A stretch of DNA of 64,000 nucleotides from Chryseobacterium sp. 18061 (GCA_902706205.1 CACSKA010000007.1:248001-312000), one strand, 5' to 3'; positions 26,514 through 35,214 are shown, counted from the first letter of the stretch. Notes: a model not told the origin generated them from the sequence alone. Numbers and translations are program-made.

Positions 26514-26529
26514 ACTGCGCTGACCTGGC

Positions 26530-27876
26530 TTAAATCGCCCAGCCACCCGCATAGAAGGCCACCAGTGCCAGGGCGATAACCACGGTACCGATATTGAGCT
26601 TACGCCACTCACCCGATACGATGCGGCCAATCACCAGCGTGGCGAAACCAATCATGATGCCGGTCACGATGTTACAAGTCAGGACGATGAGCACCGCAGT
26701 GATAAGCCCAGCCATCGCGTCGACAAAATCACCGAAGTCGATTTTCGCTACGTTGCTCAGCATCAGCAGCCCAACGTACATCAGCGCCGGGGCAGTTGCG
26801 TAGGCAGGCACCAGATAAGAGAGCGGGGCCAGGAACAGGATCAGCAGGAACAATACACCGACGGTGATGGCTGTCAGGCCAGTTTTACCGCCAGCGGCAG
26901 TACCGGCCGCAGATTCGATGTAAACCGCTGCAGGCGCAGCACCTACCAGACTAGAGAATACGCTGCTCAGGGAGTCAGTGGTCAGCGCTTTGCCGCCGTT
27001 GATGATCTGCCCATCTTTATCCAGCAGGTTTGCCTGACCGGCGACTGCGCGGATGGTGCCCGTGGCGTCAAACACCGCAGTCATCACCAATGCCAGCACG
27101 CTTGGCAGAACAACCGGATTCAGCGCGCCCATGATATCGAGGCTGCCAATGAGCGAATTCCCGTGCTCGTCGCTGAGAGAAGGCATGGCGAAGATACCGG
27201 AGAAATGCACGGTCGGATCGAAAATCAGTCCGACAACGGACACACCAACGATAGTCAGCAGAATGCCACCCGGCACCTTCAGCTTTTCCAGACCGATAAT
27301 CACCGCCAGGCCAATCAGCGACATGATAACAGGGAAGCTTGCGAAGTGACCGAGAGTCACCGGCAGACCGTCCAGCGGGTTTTTGATAACCAGACCAACG
27401 CCGTTCGCCGCGATCAGCAGCAGGAACAGACCGATACCAATGCCGGTGCCATGCGCAACACCCTGCGGCAGGTTGCGCAGGATCCAGCTACGAATGCCGG
27501 TGGCGGAAATGATGGTGAACAGTACACCCATCAGGAATACCGCACCCAGCGCCACAGGAATGCTGATCTGCTGACCAAGCACCAGGCTAAAGGCGGTAAA
27601 CGCGGTCAGCGAGATGGCGCAGCCAATCGCCAGCGGCAAGTTCGCCCACAGGCCCATGACCAGAGAACCGACACCCGCCACCAGACAGGTCGCCACGAAA
27701 ACGGCCGCCGGTGGGAAGCCCGCTTTACCGAGCATCCCCGGTACGACGATAACGGAGTACACCATTGCCAGGAAGGTGGTTAAACCGGCAAGGATCTCCT
27801 GGCGTACGGTGCTACCACGAGCTGAAATTTTGAACCAGGCGTCCAAACCGCCGGTACGCGCTGAAGGCGTAGACAT
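26530..27876 (-). CDS. ghxP: Guanine/hypoxanthine permease
   Basis: Proton-linked purine base uptake (NCS2/AzgA type), 448 aa, nearly identical in pattern to E. coli GhxP (YjcD, 449 aa). Start MSTPSARTGG at 27876: AGGGG sits 9 nt upstream, and an in-frame ATG at 27885 would directly abut the ribosome-binding site. Contains FDATGTIRAVAGQANL and AAPAAVYIESAAGTAAGGKTG, the family's substrate-site segments. PurR-like boxes lie far upstream. Confidence 0.96.
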   Translation of the reverse strand: MSTPSARTGGLDAWFKISARGSTVRQEILAGLTTFLAMVYSVIVVPGMLGKAGFPPAAVFVATCLVAGVGSLVMGLWANLPLAIGCAISLTAFTAFSLVLGQQISIPVALGAVFLMGVLFTIISATGIRSWILRNLPQGVAHGTGIGIGLFLLLIAANGVGLVIKNPLDGLPVTLGHFASFPVIMSLIGLAVIIGLEKLKVPGGILLTIVGVSVVGLIFDPTVHFSGIFAMPSLSDEHGNSLIGSLDIMGALNPVVLPSVLALVMTAVFDATGTIRAVAGQANLLDKDGQIINGGKALTTDSLSSVFSSLVGAAPAAVYIESAAGTAAGGKTGLTAITVGVLFLLILFLAPLSYLVPAYATAPALMYVGLLMLSNVAKIDFGDFVDAMAGLITAVLIVLTCNIVTGIMIGFATLVIGRIVSGEWRKLNIGTVVIALALVAFYAGGWAI

Positions 27877-28093
27877 AGAAAACATCCCCTGAGAATTTTT
27901 ATCATTCGTCCGTCCGCGTGATGGACAATCCACTGCCAGCCAAGCGTTATACACAACATCATTCAGATGCCATGTACTTTTCCCTGTGCGATATCGCGAC
28001 GAAGGGGGGTCGCAAAAAAAGCAAACGATTAGCTTCACGCAAACAAAAACGGTGTGCAATGTAACCTGCTCCTGTCCTTCACGGCGGAACAGA

Positions 28094-28222
28094 TTTTTAC
28101 CGCATGGATTTCGGGTTGCATTGCGGCGGCAATTGCGAGAATCCCCAGGAGCATAGATAACTATGTGACCGGGGTGAGCAAAAACAGCCAACAAAAAGCG
28201 ACCCAAAAAACATCGGTAAAAA
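28094..28222. repeat. ERIC-like element in ghxP leader
   Basis: 129 bp from TTTTTACCG to CGGTAAAAA (inverted ends), with the ERIC core GAATCCCCAGGAGCATAG-ATAACTATGTGACCGGGGTGAGC. It lies 217 bp upstream of the ghxP start, between the gene and PurR-like boxes. Confidence 0.92.
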
Positions 28223-28322
28223 AAGGCAAACGATTATCTGGCTTTTATACTGCCCTTTTCAACTGATGTTTATGCCATTTCACTAATTTTCCCTTATGAC
28301 GGCGAAGAAATAGACAACGTGT

Positions 28323-28377
28323 GCGCAAACGTTATCGTCCATGCGCAATCTGCTAACATTTTTGCGAACGTTTGTTT
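28323..28377 (-). promoter_or_regulatory. ghxP: Pair of PurR-like boxes
   Basis: GCGCAAACGTTATCGT (28323-28338) and, inverted, TTGCGAACGTTTGTTT (28362-28377) resemble the PurR consensus ACGCAAACGTTTTCGT. E. coli purine permease genes belong to the PurR regulon. The boxes are about 450 bp from ghxP, implying a long leader with the ERIC element inside, or alternatively control of the neighbouring transferase. Confidence 0.6.
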
Positions 28378-28413
28378 TCATTTCGCCGGGTCATCGGTTT
28401 TTGTGATGATGAA

Positions 28414-29082
28414 TCAGCTGCCGGGAAAATCAAGTGGGCCGCCCTGTTGAATGGCTCTCTGCCAGGCAGGACGGTTTTCAACGCGTTTTGTCCACGCCGT
28501 CAGATTCGGCAGTGCTCCCTGTCCTCCACGCGCCATTAATGCCATCGCCGGATAGCTCATCTGAATATCGGCCATAGTGAGCTGCTCCCCGGCAAACCAG
28601 GTGTTTTGCGCCAGGTGCGCTTCAATAAACGCCGCATGAGTTGCCAGCTGTTTATTGAGATATCCCTTTTGCACGCCCTGCCCCAGCAGTTTTCCCACCG
28701 TTCGCAGACCCATTGGCACCGGCGGTTTACCGAGGTTAGCAAACACCAGTTTCATTAACAGGAACGGCATCAGTGAGCCCTCGGCGTAATGCAGCCAGAA
28801 ACGGTACTGAATACGGTCCTGCGGGTTCAGGGGTTTTAGCGTTTGTCCGGGATCGTGCGTCTCCTGTAAATATTCCAGAATTGCGCCCGACTCGGCGAGG
28901 ATCAGACCGTCATCCTCCAGCACCGGTGATTTACCTAGCGGATGCACTTTTTTCAACGCCTCAGGCGCCAGCATCGTCGGCTCGCGCTGATAGCGCACTA
29001 TCTGGTAGGGCAATTCCAGTTCTTCTAAGGCCCAAAGCACGCGCTGGGAGCGCGACAAATTAAGATGATGCACCGTCAGCAT
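28414..29082 (-). CDS. Glutathione S-transferase family protein
   Basis: 222 aa. N-terminal thioredoxin-like domain (1 to about 80) with LSRSQRVLWALEELELPY and the glutathione-binding DDGLILAESGAI (SNAIL-type motif), then an all-helical C-terminal domain with FAGEQLTMADIQMSYP. Start MLTVHHLNLS at 29082 follows CAGGAGA; a longer frame to 29163 has no support. The position beside soxR/soxS suggests a redox-stress role, but no SoxS box was identified. Substrate unknown. Confidence 0.92.
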   Translation of the reverse strand: MLTVHHLNLSRSQRVLWALEELELPYQIVRYQREPTMLAPEALKKVHPLGKSPVLEDDGLILAESGAILEYLQETHDPGQTLKPLNPQDRIQYRFWLHYAEGSLMPFLLMKLVFANLGKPPVPMGLRTVGKLLGQGVQKGYLNKQLATHAAFIEAHLAQNTWFAGEQLTMADIQMSYPAMALMARGGQGALPNLTAWTKRVENRPAWQRAIQQGGPLDFPGS

Positions 29083-29202
29083 GGCGGTCTCCTGTGAGTT
29101 GTTCAAAATAACTATAGGAACTGTGGCGAAAGGCGCGAAAAATTTTGGCGAAATAATCGTCATTCTCGCTGGCGAAACTCGAGTTGCGACTTACAATTAA
29201 AG

Positions 29203-29350
29203 TGTCAGTACAAACCGGAACCTCCAACCACTTTTGATCCAATGAGGCGTGCTGATGTCGGGGGAAACCCTCCTGTGAACCAACGGGATAGAGAGAAAGA
29301 CAAAGACCGGAAAACAACTAAAGCGCCCAATTGTGGCGCTTTAGTTTTTT
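29203..29350 (+). ncRNA. sraL: Small RNA SraL (RyjA)
   Basis: Between gst and soxR, on the strand opposite both, there is a terminator stem AACTAAAGCGCC/GGCGCTTTAGTT followed by TTTTTT (29316-29350) with no gene on that strand to end. About 12 bp after a TACAAT -10 (29192-29197, no clear -35, as in sigma-S promoters) a ~145-nt transcript would begin. Location, orientation and size match SraL/RyjA of E. coli and Salmonella, a stationary-phase sRNA known to act on tig and rho mRNAs. The RNA's 3' end overlaps the soxR stop. Confidence 0.85.
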
Positions 29351-29810
29351 AATCGTTATCGTCCGGGAAGTGTGCGCCAGGCCCCTTCTCGCCGAGCATA
29401 TCGCCCGGGTTACGTAGCGGACAGTCACGATGCGACAGGCAGCCGCAGCCGATGCAGCCATCAAGCTGATCGCGCAAAGCGACCAGCGTGTGGATACGGT
29501 TATCCAATTCTTCGCGCCACTGTGACGACAGCTGTTTCCATGCCTTGGGGCTCAGGTTATGCCCTTCTGGCAGCACGCCCAGCGCATCGCTGATGGTCGA
29601 GAGCGGAATGCCTATTCGCTGGGCAATCTTGATAATCGCCACATAACGCAGCACATCGCGACGATATCGACGCTGGTTGCCATCATTACGCGTACTCTCT
29701 ATTAATCCTTTGCTTTCATAGAAATGTAGCGCCGATACGGCCACGCCACTACGCCTTGCCACTTCGCCCGGCGTCAGTAGCGTTTTAATACGAGGAGATC
29801 TCTTTTCCAT
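29349..29810 (-). CDS. soxR: Redox-sensing transcriptional regulator SoxR
   Basis: MerR-family dimer with a [2Fe-2S] cluster; oxidation by redox-cycling compounds switches on soxS. 153 aa. N-terminal MerR helix-turn-helix (LTPGEVARRSGVAVSALHFYESKGLI), dimerisation helix, and cluster ligands Cys119, Cys122, Cys124, Cys130 all present. Divergent from soxS with the SoxR box between them. Its 3' end overlaps the sraL terminator. Confidence 0.98.
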   Translation of the reverse strand: MEKRSPRIKTLLTPGEVARRSGVAVSALHFYESKGLIESTRNDGNQRRYRRDVLRYVAIIKIAQRIGIPLSTISDALGVLPEGHNLSPKAWKQLSSQWREELDNRIHTLVALRDQLDGCIGCGCLSHRDCPLRNPGDMLGEKGPGAHFPDDND

Positions 29811-29817
29811 AAAGCAC

Positions 29818-29848
29818 TTTACCTCAAGTTAACTTGAGGAATTATACT
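29818..29848 (+). promoter_or_regulatory. soxS: soxS promoter with SoxR operator
   Basis: -35 TTTACC (29818-29823) and -10 TATACT (29843-29848) are separated by 19 bp, the over-long spacer typical of MerR-type activation. The spacer carries the perfect palindrome CCTCAAGTTAACTTGAGG (29822-29839), the SoxR site. soxR is divergent from the same region. Confidence 0.95.
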
Positions 29849-29896
29849 CGCCCGCAGACGAATCGACGAACCGAAATTGTGAAAGAGAGGCTGTTT

Positions 29897-30226
29897 ATGT
29901 CCCATCACGACATCATAGAAACGCTCATTGAATGGATTGATGAACATATTGATCAACCACTTAACATTGACGTGGTCGCCAGAAAATCGGGTTATTCAAA
30001 ATGGTATTTACAGCGGATGTTTCGCGCAGTGATGCACCAGACGTTGGGTGAATACATTCGCCAGCGGCGGTTGCTAATGGCGGCAGAAGCACTGCGCACT
30101 ACGCAGCGTCCGATTTTTGATATTGCGATGGATTTGGGTTACGTGTCGCAGCAGACCTTTTCGCGCGTCTTCCGCCGGGAGTTCGACCGTACCCCGACTG
30201 ACTACCGCCATCAAATCTCGGCGTGA
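29897..30226 (+). CDS. soxS: Superoxide-response activator SoxS
   Basis: AraC/XylS-family activator, a stand-alone pair of helix-turn-helix motifs, 109 aa (E. coli 107). Start MSHHDIIETL at 29897; the frame continues upstream into the promoter. SGYSKWYLQRMFR and LGYVSQQTFSRVFRREFDRTP are the two recognition units. Its last 16 bp overlap the convergent pdeC 3' end, with no terminator between them. Confidence 0.98.
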   Translation: MSHHDIIETLIEWIDEHIDQPLNIDVVARKSGYSKWYLQRMFRAVMHQTLGEYIRQRRLLMAAEALRTTQRPIFDIAMDLGYVSQQTFSRVFRREFDRTPTDYRHQISA

Positions 30227-31809
30227 GATACTTGATGACTCGCCCACTGCATTGAGCCTTGCTGCCATTCAACAAACTCTTGCGGCGGCATGGCTTTCGC
30301 AAAATGCCAGCCCTGACAGAACTGTACCCCACGCTTAAGAAGCCAGTTGACCTGCTCGGCGGTTTCGACGCCTTCAGCGATGATCTTCAGCCGCAGGCTT
30401 TGCGCCATTTCAATGATGTGTTCTGCAATCAAATGACTGGTGCTGTTGGTGGTGAGCGTGTCGACGAACGATTTATCGATTTTCAGGATATCGACGTTCA
30501 GCGAATAGAGGTTGTGCAGATTGGAATAGCCGGTGCCGAAATCATCAATAGCCACTTCATAGCCCGCCTGACGAAACGCCTGTATAACCGGCGTCGTTTT
30601 GGGTACGTCAATAAACCCGCGTTCCGTCACCTCAATTTTGATTTGCTGGGCTCGAACCCGATATTGTTGGGCTTTGTCAGAAATCATCCCAATCAGACGT
30701 AAAGAGTGGAAATCAGACGCCGACAGGTTAATGGAAACATACAACTGCGGGTGGTGCTGTAGAAAATCACCTAAATCGGCAAATACCGTTTCCACTACGT
30801 AATCCGTCACCTGCTCAATTAAACCTTCTTTTTCCGCCAACGGAATAAATTCAGCCGGGCTCATCACCGGGCCGTCAAATCCCGGCCAGCGCAGCAGCGC
30901 TTCGGCTCCAACGCATTGATTATTTTTGATATCAATAATCGGCTGATAGTGCAGACGCAGCTGTTGCTTATTCAGCGCCCGCTGTAACAAGCGCTTCGGT
31001 GAATTAAATCGCTGGCGGCTGCGGGCCCAGGCTATCAGGATAAGAATGCTGCAAATGAATCCCAGCGGCAGGGTCAGCATCGCCTGATGGCGGAAATTTT
31101 GGAAATAACGCGCATCCGATGACGAAATAATAATAGCAATCGGCCGACGTTCAGAAAGCGCGATGGTATAAAAACGACCATCATGTTGAAACGCAGACGC
31201 GCTGTGATGGATAAGTGTTTTTAATGTATTCAGACTGGCATTTTCGCTAACCGAAAAGAAGGTATTGGTTTTAGTGTCGTAAGCGCCAAACGCGAGGCTG
31301 TCGTCGTCCGTCACGATTTCACCATAGGAGAGCGGGTTAATCACCGCAACATAATTCCCGCGCTGCATATACGTCATGTTATAGCCGGGGTAAAACGGGG
31401 TATCGCGATAATAATAAATAGAAATATCAGGCTTGCGGCGATAATTAGGCTCTGGCATCAACCAGGCTTTACCTGGATGCACCGACGTGGAGCAGACAAA
31501 CTGATCGCCATGGGCGTAAATTAAATCTTCAACGTACAGGCGCCCGCGAACGATATTTAACATCTGCTTCTGATGTTCTGGCGAGCAAAGTGCGCCGGTG
31601 TAATGTTCGGCTGCATCTCTGGCCAAATCGGCTTGGTGAATAACCAGTTCTGTTTTATTCAGCGCTATATGGGCGAATGTAGTCAGCTGGCTGTGGGTTT
31701 CAGACTCGGCTCTGAGGTGCGAAAACCAAAGCGCAAGCATCATCGGCAAGAGCACGACGATGATCACCCCCAAGCCCCTCTGCACGTTGCTTCGCGCACT
31801 CTGATTCAT
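30211..31809 (-). CDS. pdeC: c-di-GMP phosphodiesterase PdeC (CSS-motif EAL protein)
   Basis: Degrades c-di-GMP to pGpG. 532 aa (E. coli 528). Two transmembrane segments (about 14-34 and 240-260) flank a periplasmic domain with the two CSS-type cysteines (LCSPEH, VCSTSV) that control activity by disulfide redox state. The C-terminal EAL domain has GAEALLRW, NLSASDF, EVTERG, DDFGTGYSNL and K-DKSFV, so it looks active. Start at MNQSARSN (31809) chosen by family alignment; the ribosome-binding site is weak. A redox-sensed PDE beside soxRS is notable. 31810-32080 upstream contains nothing I can name. Confidence 0.95.
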   Translation of the reverse strand: MNQSARSNVQRGLGVIIVVLLPMMLALWFSHLRAESETHSQLTTFAHIALNKTELVIHQADLARDAAEHYTGALCSPEHQKQMLNIVRGRLYVEDLIYAHGDQFVCSTSVHPGKAWLMPEPNYRRKPDISIYYYRDTPFYPGYNMTYMQRGNYVAVINPLSYGEIVTDDDSLAFGAYDTKTNTFFSVSENASLNTLKTLIHHSASAFQHDGRFYTIALSERRPIAIIISSSDARYFQNFRHQAMLTLPLGFICSILILIAWARSRQRFNSPKRLLQRALNKQQLRLHYQPIIDIKNNQCVGAEALLRWPGFDGPVMSPAEFIPLAEKEGLIEQVTDYVVETVFADLGDFLQHHPQLYVSINLSASDFHSLRLIGMISDKAQQYRVRAQQIKIEVTERGFIDVPKTTPVIQAFRQAGYEVAIDDFGTGYSNLHNLYSLNVDILKIDKSFVDTLTTNSTSHLIAEHIIEMAQSLRLKIIAEGVETAEQVNWLLKRGVQFCQGWHFAKAMPPQEFVEWQQGSMQWASHQVSHAEI

Positions 31810-32080
31810 ATTCAGCCTGATATCCCTGCATTTAATGTGCCTGACGCTCAGGCTGGATGCTTTATGACAGGTGATAAAGTTGCATGAATCATTCAACATT
31901 AGCAACCGTCTTTTACATTCAAAAATCGAATATTTGATGATGACGATAATATTTGTCCGTAAAGCAAACTAAAAGTTGTGCCAACGTTTTTATTAAGCCT
32001 GCTATTTATTAAGCAACCGTTGATCATGTTGTTTAAAAGACAGACTCAATAGAATTAAGTAAAATCTAATAACAATAGCA

Positions 32081-32102
32081 GGCAGCATAAAAATTGCTGC
32101 CC
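32081..32102 (-). terminator. Weak hairpin after GGDEF gene
   Basis: Stem GGCAGCA/TGCTGCC with a 7-nt A/T loop just beyond the stop; only a broken T-run follows on the minus strand. Confidence 0.5.
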
Positions 32103-32111
32103 GTTGTAGAG

Positions 32112-33509
32112 TTAAGATATCAATGAAGTCACCACCGTTTTGCCGCGTCCGGTGCGTTTGGCATCATAAAGTGCGTTATCGACCAGCGTTAATAGCACCG
32201 CGCGTTCGGTATTATTTTCACGGACCCCCATCACGCCTGCACTAAAGGACATCACCACTGAGGCATCGCCGACCGCAAAAGGCACAGAGCATAGTTGCGC
32301 CCGCAGCCGCTCGGTAAACGTAACCGCTTCGCCGGTTTCAGCAAACGGGAGCAGGAGCAGAAACTCTTCCCCGCCTAATCGTCCCAGACTTGTCTGACCC
32401 TCGCACTGTTCACGGACCCGCTGACAGAAGTAGACCAGCGCATCATCACCTGCCACATGCCCCCAGCGGTCGTTAATTTGTTTGAAGTAGTCGAGATCAA
32501 TCATGACCATTACAAAGTGCGTATCATTTTGTTCTGAATGACAATTATCGAGGCTTTGCTGTAAATGGTCGAGGATTGCCAGCCGGTTATAGCAGCAGGT
32601 CAGTGCATCGGTAGTGGCCTGAAAGGCCAGCAGATTTTCCGCGCGTTTACGCTCGGTGATATCCACCCCGATATTCATTATTTCACCGTCGGGTAACATG
32701 ATATTTGACCACAGCGTGGCCAGCACCTCCCCGTCACGTCGGCGCGGATACCATTCATGCATCTCAAGCGTAGGAGAGTAGTTCACCGACTCACGCACCC
32801 CGCGACGCACTTCAGGATCGGGATAAAACAGCGCCAGCGGGTCCGGCTGACGATTTATTTCATCCAGCGTCCAGCCGAATACCCGTTCACATTCTCCGTT
32901 CCATAATATGCAGCGATTATGTTTATCAAAGGAATTCATTAATACCGGCGCGCGATCGAAAAGAATTCGATATTGATTAACGATATTTTTCAATTCAACG
33001 GCGGTGCGCTCGCGGGTTATTAATTCGGTCATCGCGTCATGTAATTTTTCCGCGATTATCAGCGCTACGCTGCGTAATACACCTGGCGCCAATAAAGGCT
33101 GGTCGAACGCGAGAAAAAGAAAAGCCCGGACATCGTCCTGTAGCGGGAATATTCGGCACAGCACGCCACACTGTAATTCCTGCGCCAGCGGATGCGCGTC
33201 CGGATAAAGCAACCGCCCCACATCCCGATGCCAACACTTCACTCGCCAGGGCGCCTGTTGCAGGTGTAGCGCCGCGAGTAAGTGTCGGGCGCTTTCCTCG
33301 GCATACAGCGGGTCACCCAGCACTTCTATATGCTGCACGTCCTCGCTTTCCAGCATTATCCAGGAAAGCCGCGCGTCAAACACCCCATGAATGAGCTGCA
33401 AGACATCGGTCAACGTGCGATGTGCGGACAAACCGGGCATCAGCTTGGCCAGACGATGCAGGCAGAGTTCTGCATCGTTAATTGCTGTGTGTAATCGCTC
33501 TTTTTTCAT
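32112..33509 (-). CDS. PAS-GGDEF diguanylate cyclase
   Basis: Synthesises c-di-GMP; predicted cytoplasmic, no membrane segment. With start M at 33509 it is 465 aa; a GTG 25 codons upstream (33584) keeps the frame open, and neither has a clear ribosome-binding site. N-terminal ~170 residues look GAF-like, then a PAS domain (about 185-305, RILFDRAPVLMNSFDKHNRCILWNGECERVFGW and DITERKRAENLL), then GGDEF with active GGEEF in GRLGGEEFLLLLP. The position of the inhibitory RxxD site is occupied by EGQT, so product inhibition is probably lost. It lies beside PdeC and is not a gene I know in E. coli K-12 at this place. Confidence 0.9.
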   Translation of the reverse strand: MKKERLHTAINDAELCLHRLAKLMPGLSAHRTLTDVLQLIHGVFDARLSWIMLESEDVQHIEVLGDPLYAEESARHLLAALHLQQAPWRVKCWHRDVGRLLYPDAHPLAQELQCGVLCRIFPLQDDVRAFLFLAFDQPLLAPGVLRSVALIIAEKLHDAMTELITRERTAVELKNIVNQYRILFDRAPVLMNSFDKHNRCILWNGECERVFGWTLDEINRQPDPLALFYPDPEVRRGVRESVNYSPTLEMHEWYPRRRDGEVLATLWSNIMLPDGEIMNIGVDITERKRAENLLAFQATTDALTCCYNRLAILDHLQQSLDNCHSEQNDTHFVMVMIDLDYFKQINDRWGHVAGDDALVYFCQRVREQCEGQTSLGRLGGEEFLLLLPFAETGEAVTFTERLRAQLCSVPFAVGDASVVMSFSAGVMGVRENNTERAVLLTLVDNALYDAKRTGRGKTVVTSLIS

Positions 33510-33911
33510 TTTTTCAATCACAGGTTCGTTGAGGAAAAAAACCCGCAATGAATGAATCAGATACTGATTTACATGATTAAGCACAGGTTAATCATGAAGG
33601 TGTACGTTCTAAGTAACAAAACACACTGTGTTGTCTTAAAAAAATTACAAATACTAAAATAGTCAATAAAATCAATAGATGATTAATTGATCGCAAGTAA
33701 ATTTATTTGTCCGAAAGCATAGGCCAAGTAATTTATAATGTAAATATTGTATAAGTACTAAACTATCGTATCGATTTTCTATCTCACTGAAATATCTGAA
33801 ATCCCCACCCAATACCGCAAAGAATATATTCTTCAAATCAATGTGTCGTCCTGATACCGCGATTCTCTGTATGTAAAATTTCACCATACCAGTGGCGAAT
33901 AAAACAGCGAA

Positions 33912-33958
33912 TGTGATATAGTTCACACAATCTCATGAAACACAAAACAGTGTTTCAT
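33912..33958. promoter_or_regulatory. Perfect CRP site and adjacent 9-bp inverted repeat
   Basis: TGTGA-tatagt-TCACA (33912-33927) is a full CRP consensus. Immediately after it lies ATGAAACAC-aaaaca-GTGTTTCAT (33935-33958), a perfect inverted repeat. They sit about 95-140 bp before yjcB and about 400 bp before the divergent GGDEF gene. The rest of the 540-bp intergenic region is A/T-rich without a credible gene. Confidence 0.75.
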
Positions 33959-34051
33959 TACATTGGTCGAAGCCTGTCGATAGCCAGAGTGTGATGCCCC
34001 TGATGAGCAACGCCGCGCTATCCTTGGCTCCGTTTTCAGAGGGTACGTTTC

Positions 34052-34333
34052 ATGATGTCTGTCACCACCGGCGTTGTTCTCCTCCGCTGGCCACTCACGA
34101 GCGCTGTGTTGATGTTTCTGGCGAGCACGTTAAAAATTCAGTTCCGTAAATCCGATTATGCCGGGCTGGCGGTTATTTGCAGCCTCTTTGGCGTTGCGGC
34201 CTCCTGTTGGTTCGCCACGGGTTTACTTGGGATTACCCTGCTCGACCTGACGCTGGTCTGGAACAATATCAAAGACGTGATGATGGAAGTCATGAGCCAG
34301 ACCCCGCCAGAATGGCCAATGATGATGACCTGA
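34052..34333 (+). CDS. yjcB: Small inner-membrane protein YjcB
   Basis: 93 aa, same length as E. coli YjcB and clearly similar (TTGVVLLRW, SAVLMFLASTLKIQFRKSDYAGLAVI, GLLGITLLDLT, TPPEWPM). Three hydrophobic segments. Function unknown. ATG at 34052 or the next codon. Convergent with ssb across a shared terminator. Confidence 0.9.
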   Translation: MMSVTTGVVLLRWPLTSAVLMFLASTLKIQFRKSDYAGLAVICSLFGVAASCWFATGLLGITLLDLTLVWNNIKDVMMEVMSQTPPEWPMMMT

Positions 34334-34362
34334 TTTCAGCGACTCCGCATGAGTTCGCAGAA

Positions 34363-34399
34363 TAAAAAAAGCGCCTCCTTTTACGGGAAGCGCTTTTTT
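34363..34399. terminator. Bidirectional terminator, yjcB/ssb
   Basis: AAAAAAGCGC and GCGCTTTTTT enclose a 14-nt loop between the two convergent stops. Confidence 0.88.
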
Positions 34400-34430
34400 A
34401 ATGCGTGACGTTTCTGTCAGACAATATACG

Positions 34431-34967
34431 TTAGAACGGGATATCGTCGTCGAAATCCATCGGCGGTTCGTTAGATGGAGCCGGTGCTGCTGCTGGCTGC
34501 TGCTGCGGACGAGACTGCGCGCCGCCGCTGAACTGATTACCACCGCCCTGTGGCTGCTGTGGTTGACCCCAGCTTCCACCCTGCTGCTGACCACCACCTG
34601 CTGGTGCGCCGCCGCCCTGACGGCCACCGAGCATTTGCATGGTGCCGCCTACGTTAACAACCACTTCAGTGGTGTATTTTTCAGCACCGGCCTGATCGGT
34701 CCATTTGCGGGTACGCAGCTGGCCTTCGATGTAGACCTGAGAACCTTTACGCAGATATTCACCGGCCACTTCTGCCAGTTTGCCGAACAGCACTACACGG
34801 TGCCATTCAGTCTGCTCTTTCATTTCGCCGGTCGCTTTATCACGCCAGGATTCAGAAGTAGCCAGCGTAATGTTGGCAACTGCACCACCACTCGGCATGT
34901 AGCGTACTTCCGGGTCCTGACCCAGATTACCGACGAGAATCACCTTGTTTACGCCTCTGCTGGCCAT
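34431..34967 (-). CDS. ssb: Single-stranded DNA-binding protein
   Basis: Binds and protects ssDNA and recruits repair/replication proteins; homotetramer. 178 aa as in E. coli when started at MASRGVNKV (34967). N-terminal OB fold (to ~110), Gly/Gln/Pro-rich linker and the acidic C-terminal tip DDDIPF that docks partner proteins. Divergent from uvrA with an SOS box in between. Confidence 0.98.
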   Translation of the reverse strand: MASRGVNKVILVGNLGQDPEVRYMPSGGAVANITLATSESWRDKATGEMKEQTEWHRVVLFGKLAEVAGEYLRKGSQVYIEGQLRTRKWTDQAGAEKYTTEVVVNVGGTMQMLGGRQGGGAPAGGGQQQGGSWGQPQQPQGGGNQFSGGAQSRPQQQPAAAPAPSNEPPMDFDDDIPF

Positions 34968-35115
34968 GATCGTGTCTCCTGAAAACATTTCTTAATAGTG
35001 TAAACGGGGGATTGTAGCATTACAAAGTGCCGATTTGATAGTTTGCGAGCCGTATTCCAGGATTCCGTTGTGGACAATTGTCGTTGCAGCGAAGCGCTGA
35101 AGCACGTTTCCAGTA

Positions 35116-35131
35116 CTGTATATTCATTCAG
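35116..35131 (+). promoter_or_regulatory. uvrA: LexA box between ssb and uvrA
   Basis: CTGT-atattcat-TCAG, one mismatch from CTGT-N8-ACAG, at the same place and nearly the same sequence as the E. coli uvrA SOS box. It can control both divergent genes. Confidence 0.88.
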
Positions 35132-35214
35132 GTCAATCTGTGTCATAATTAGCCGTTTCCGCCGTTTGTCCTTCTAACAAACCAGGCATTCCGAGTCTCT
35201 ACCGGGAAAGGTGA

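Noticed and set aside
27163..27783. Frame opposite ghxP
   Set aside because: Low-complexity, Gln/Arg-rich shadow of the permease on the other strand.
29060..29317. Minus-strand frame between gst and soxR
   Set aside because: Overlaps the gst start and the sRNA gene on the opposite strand; no ribosome-binding site.
33672..33926. Minus-strand 84-codon frame before the GGDEF gene
   Set aside because: AT-rich intergenic sequence covering the CRP site; no family resemblance or ribosome-binding site.
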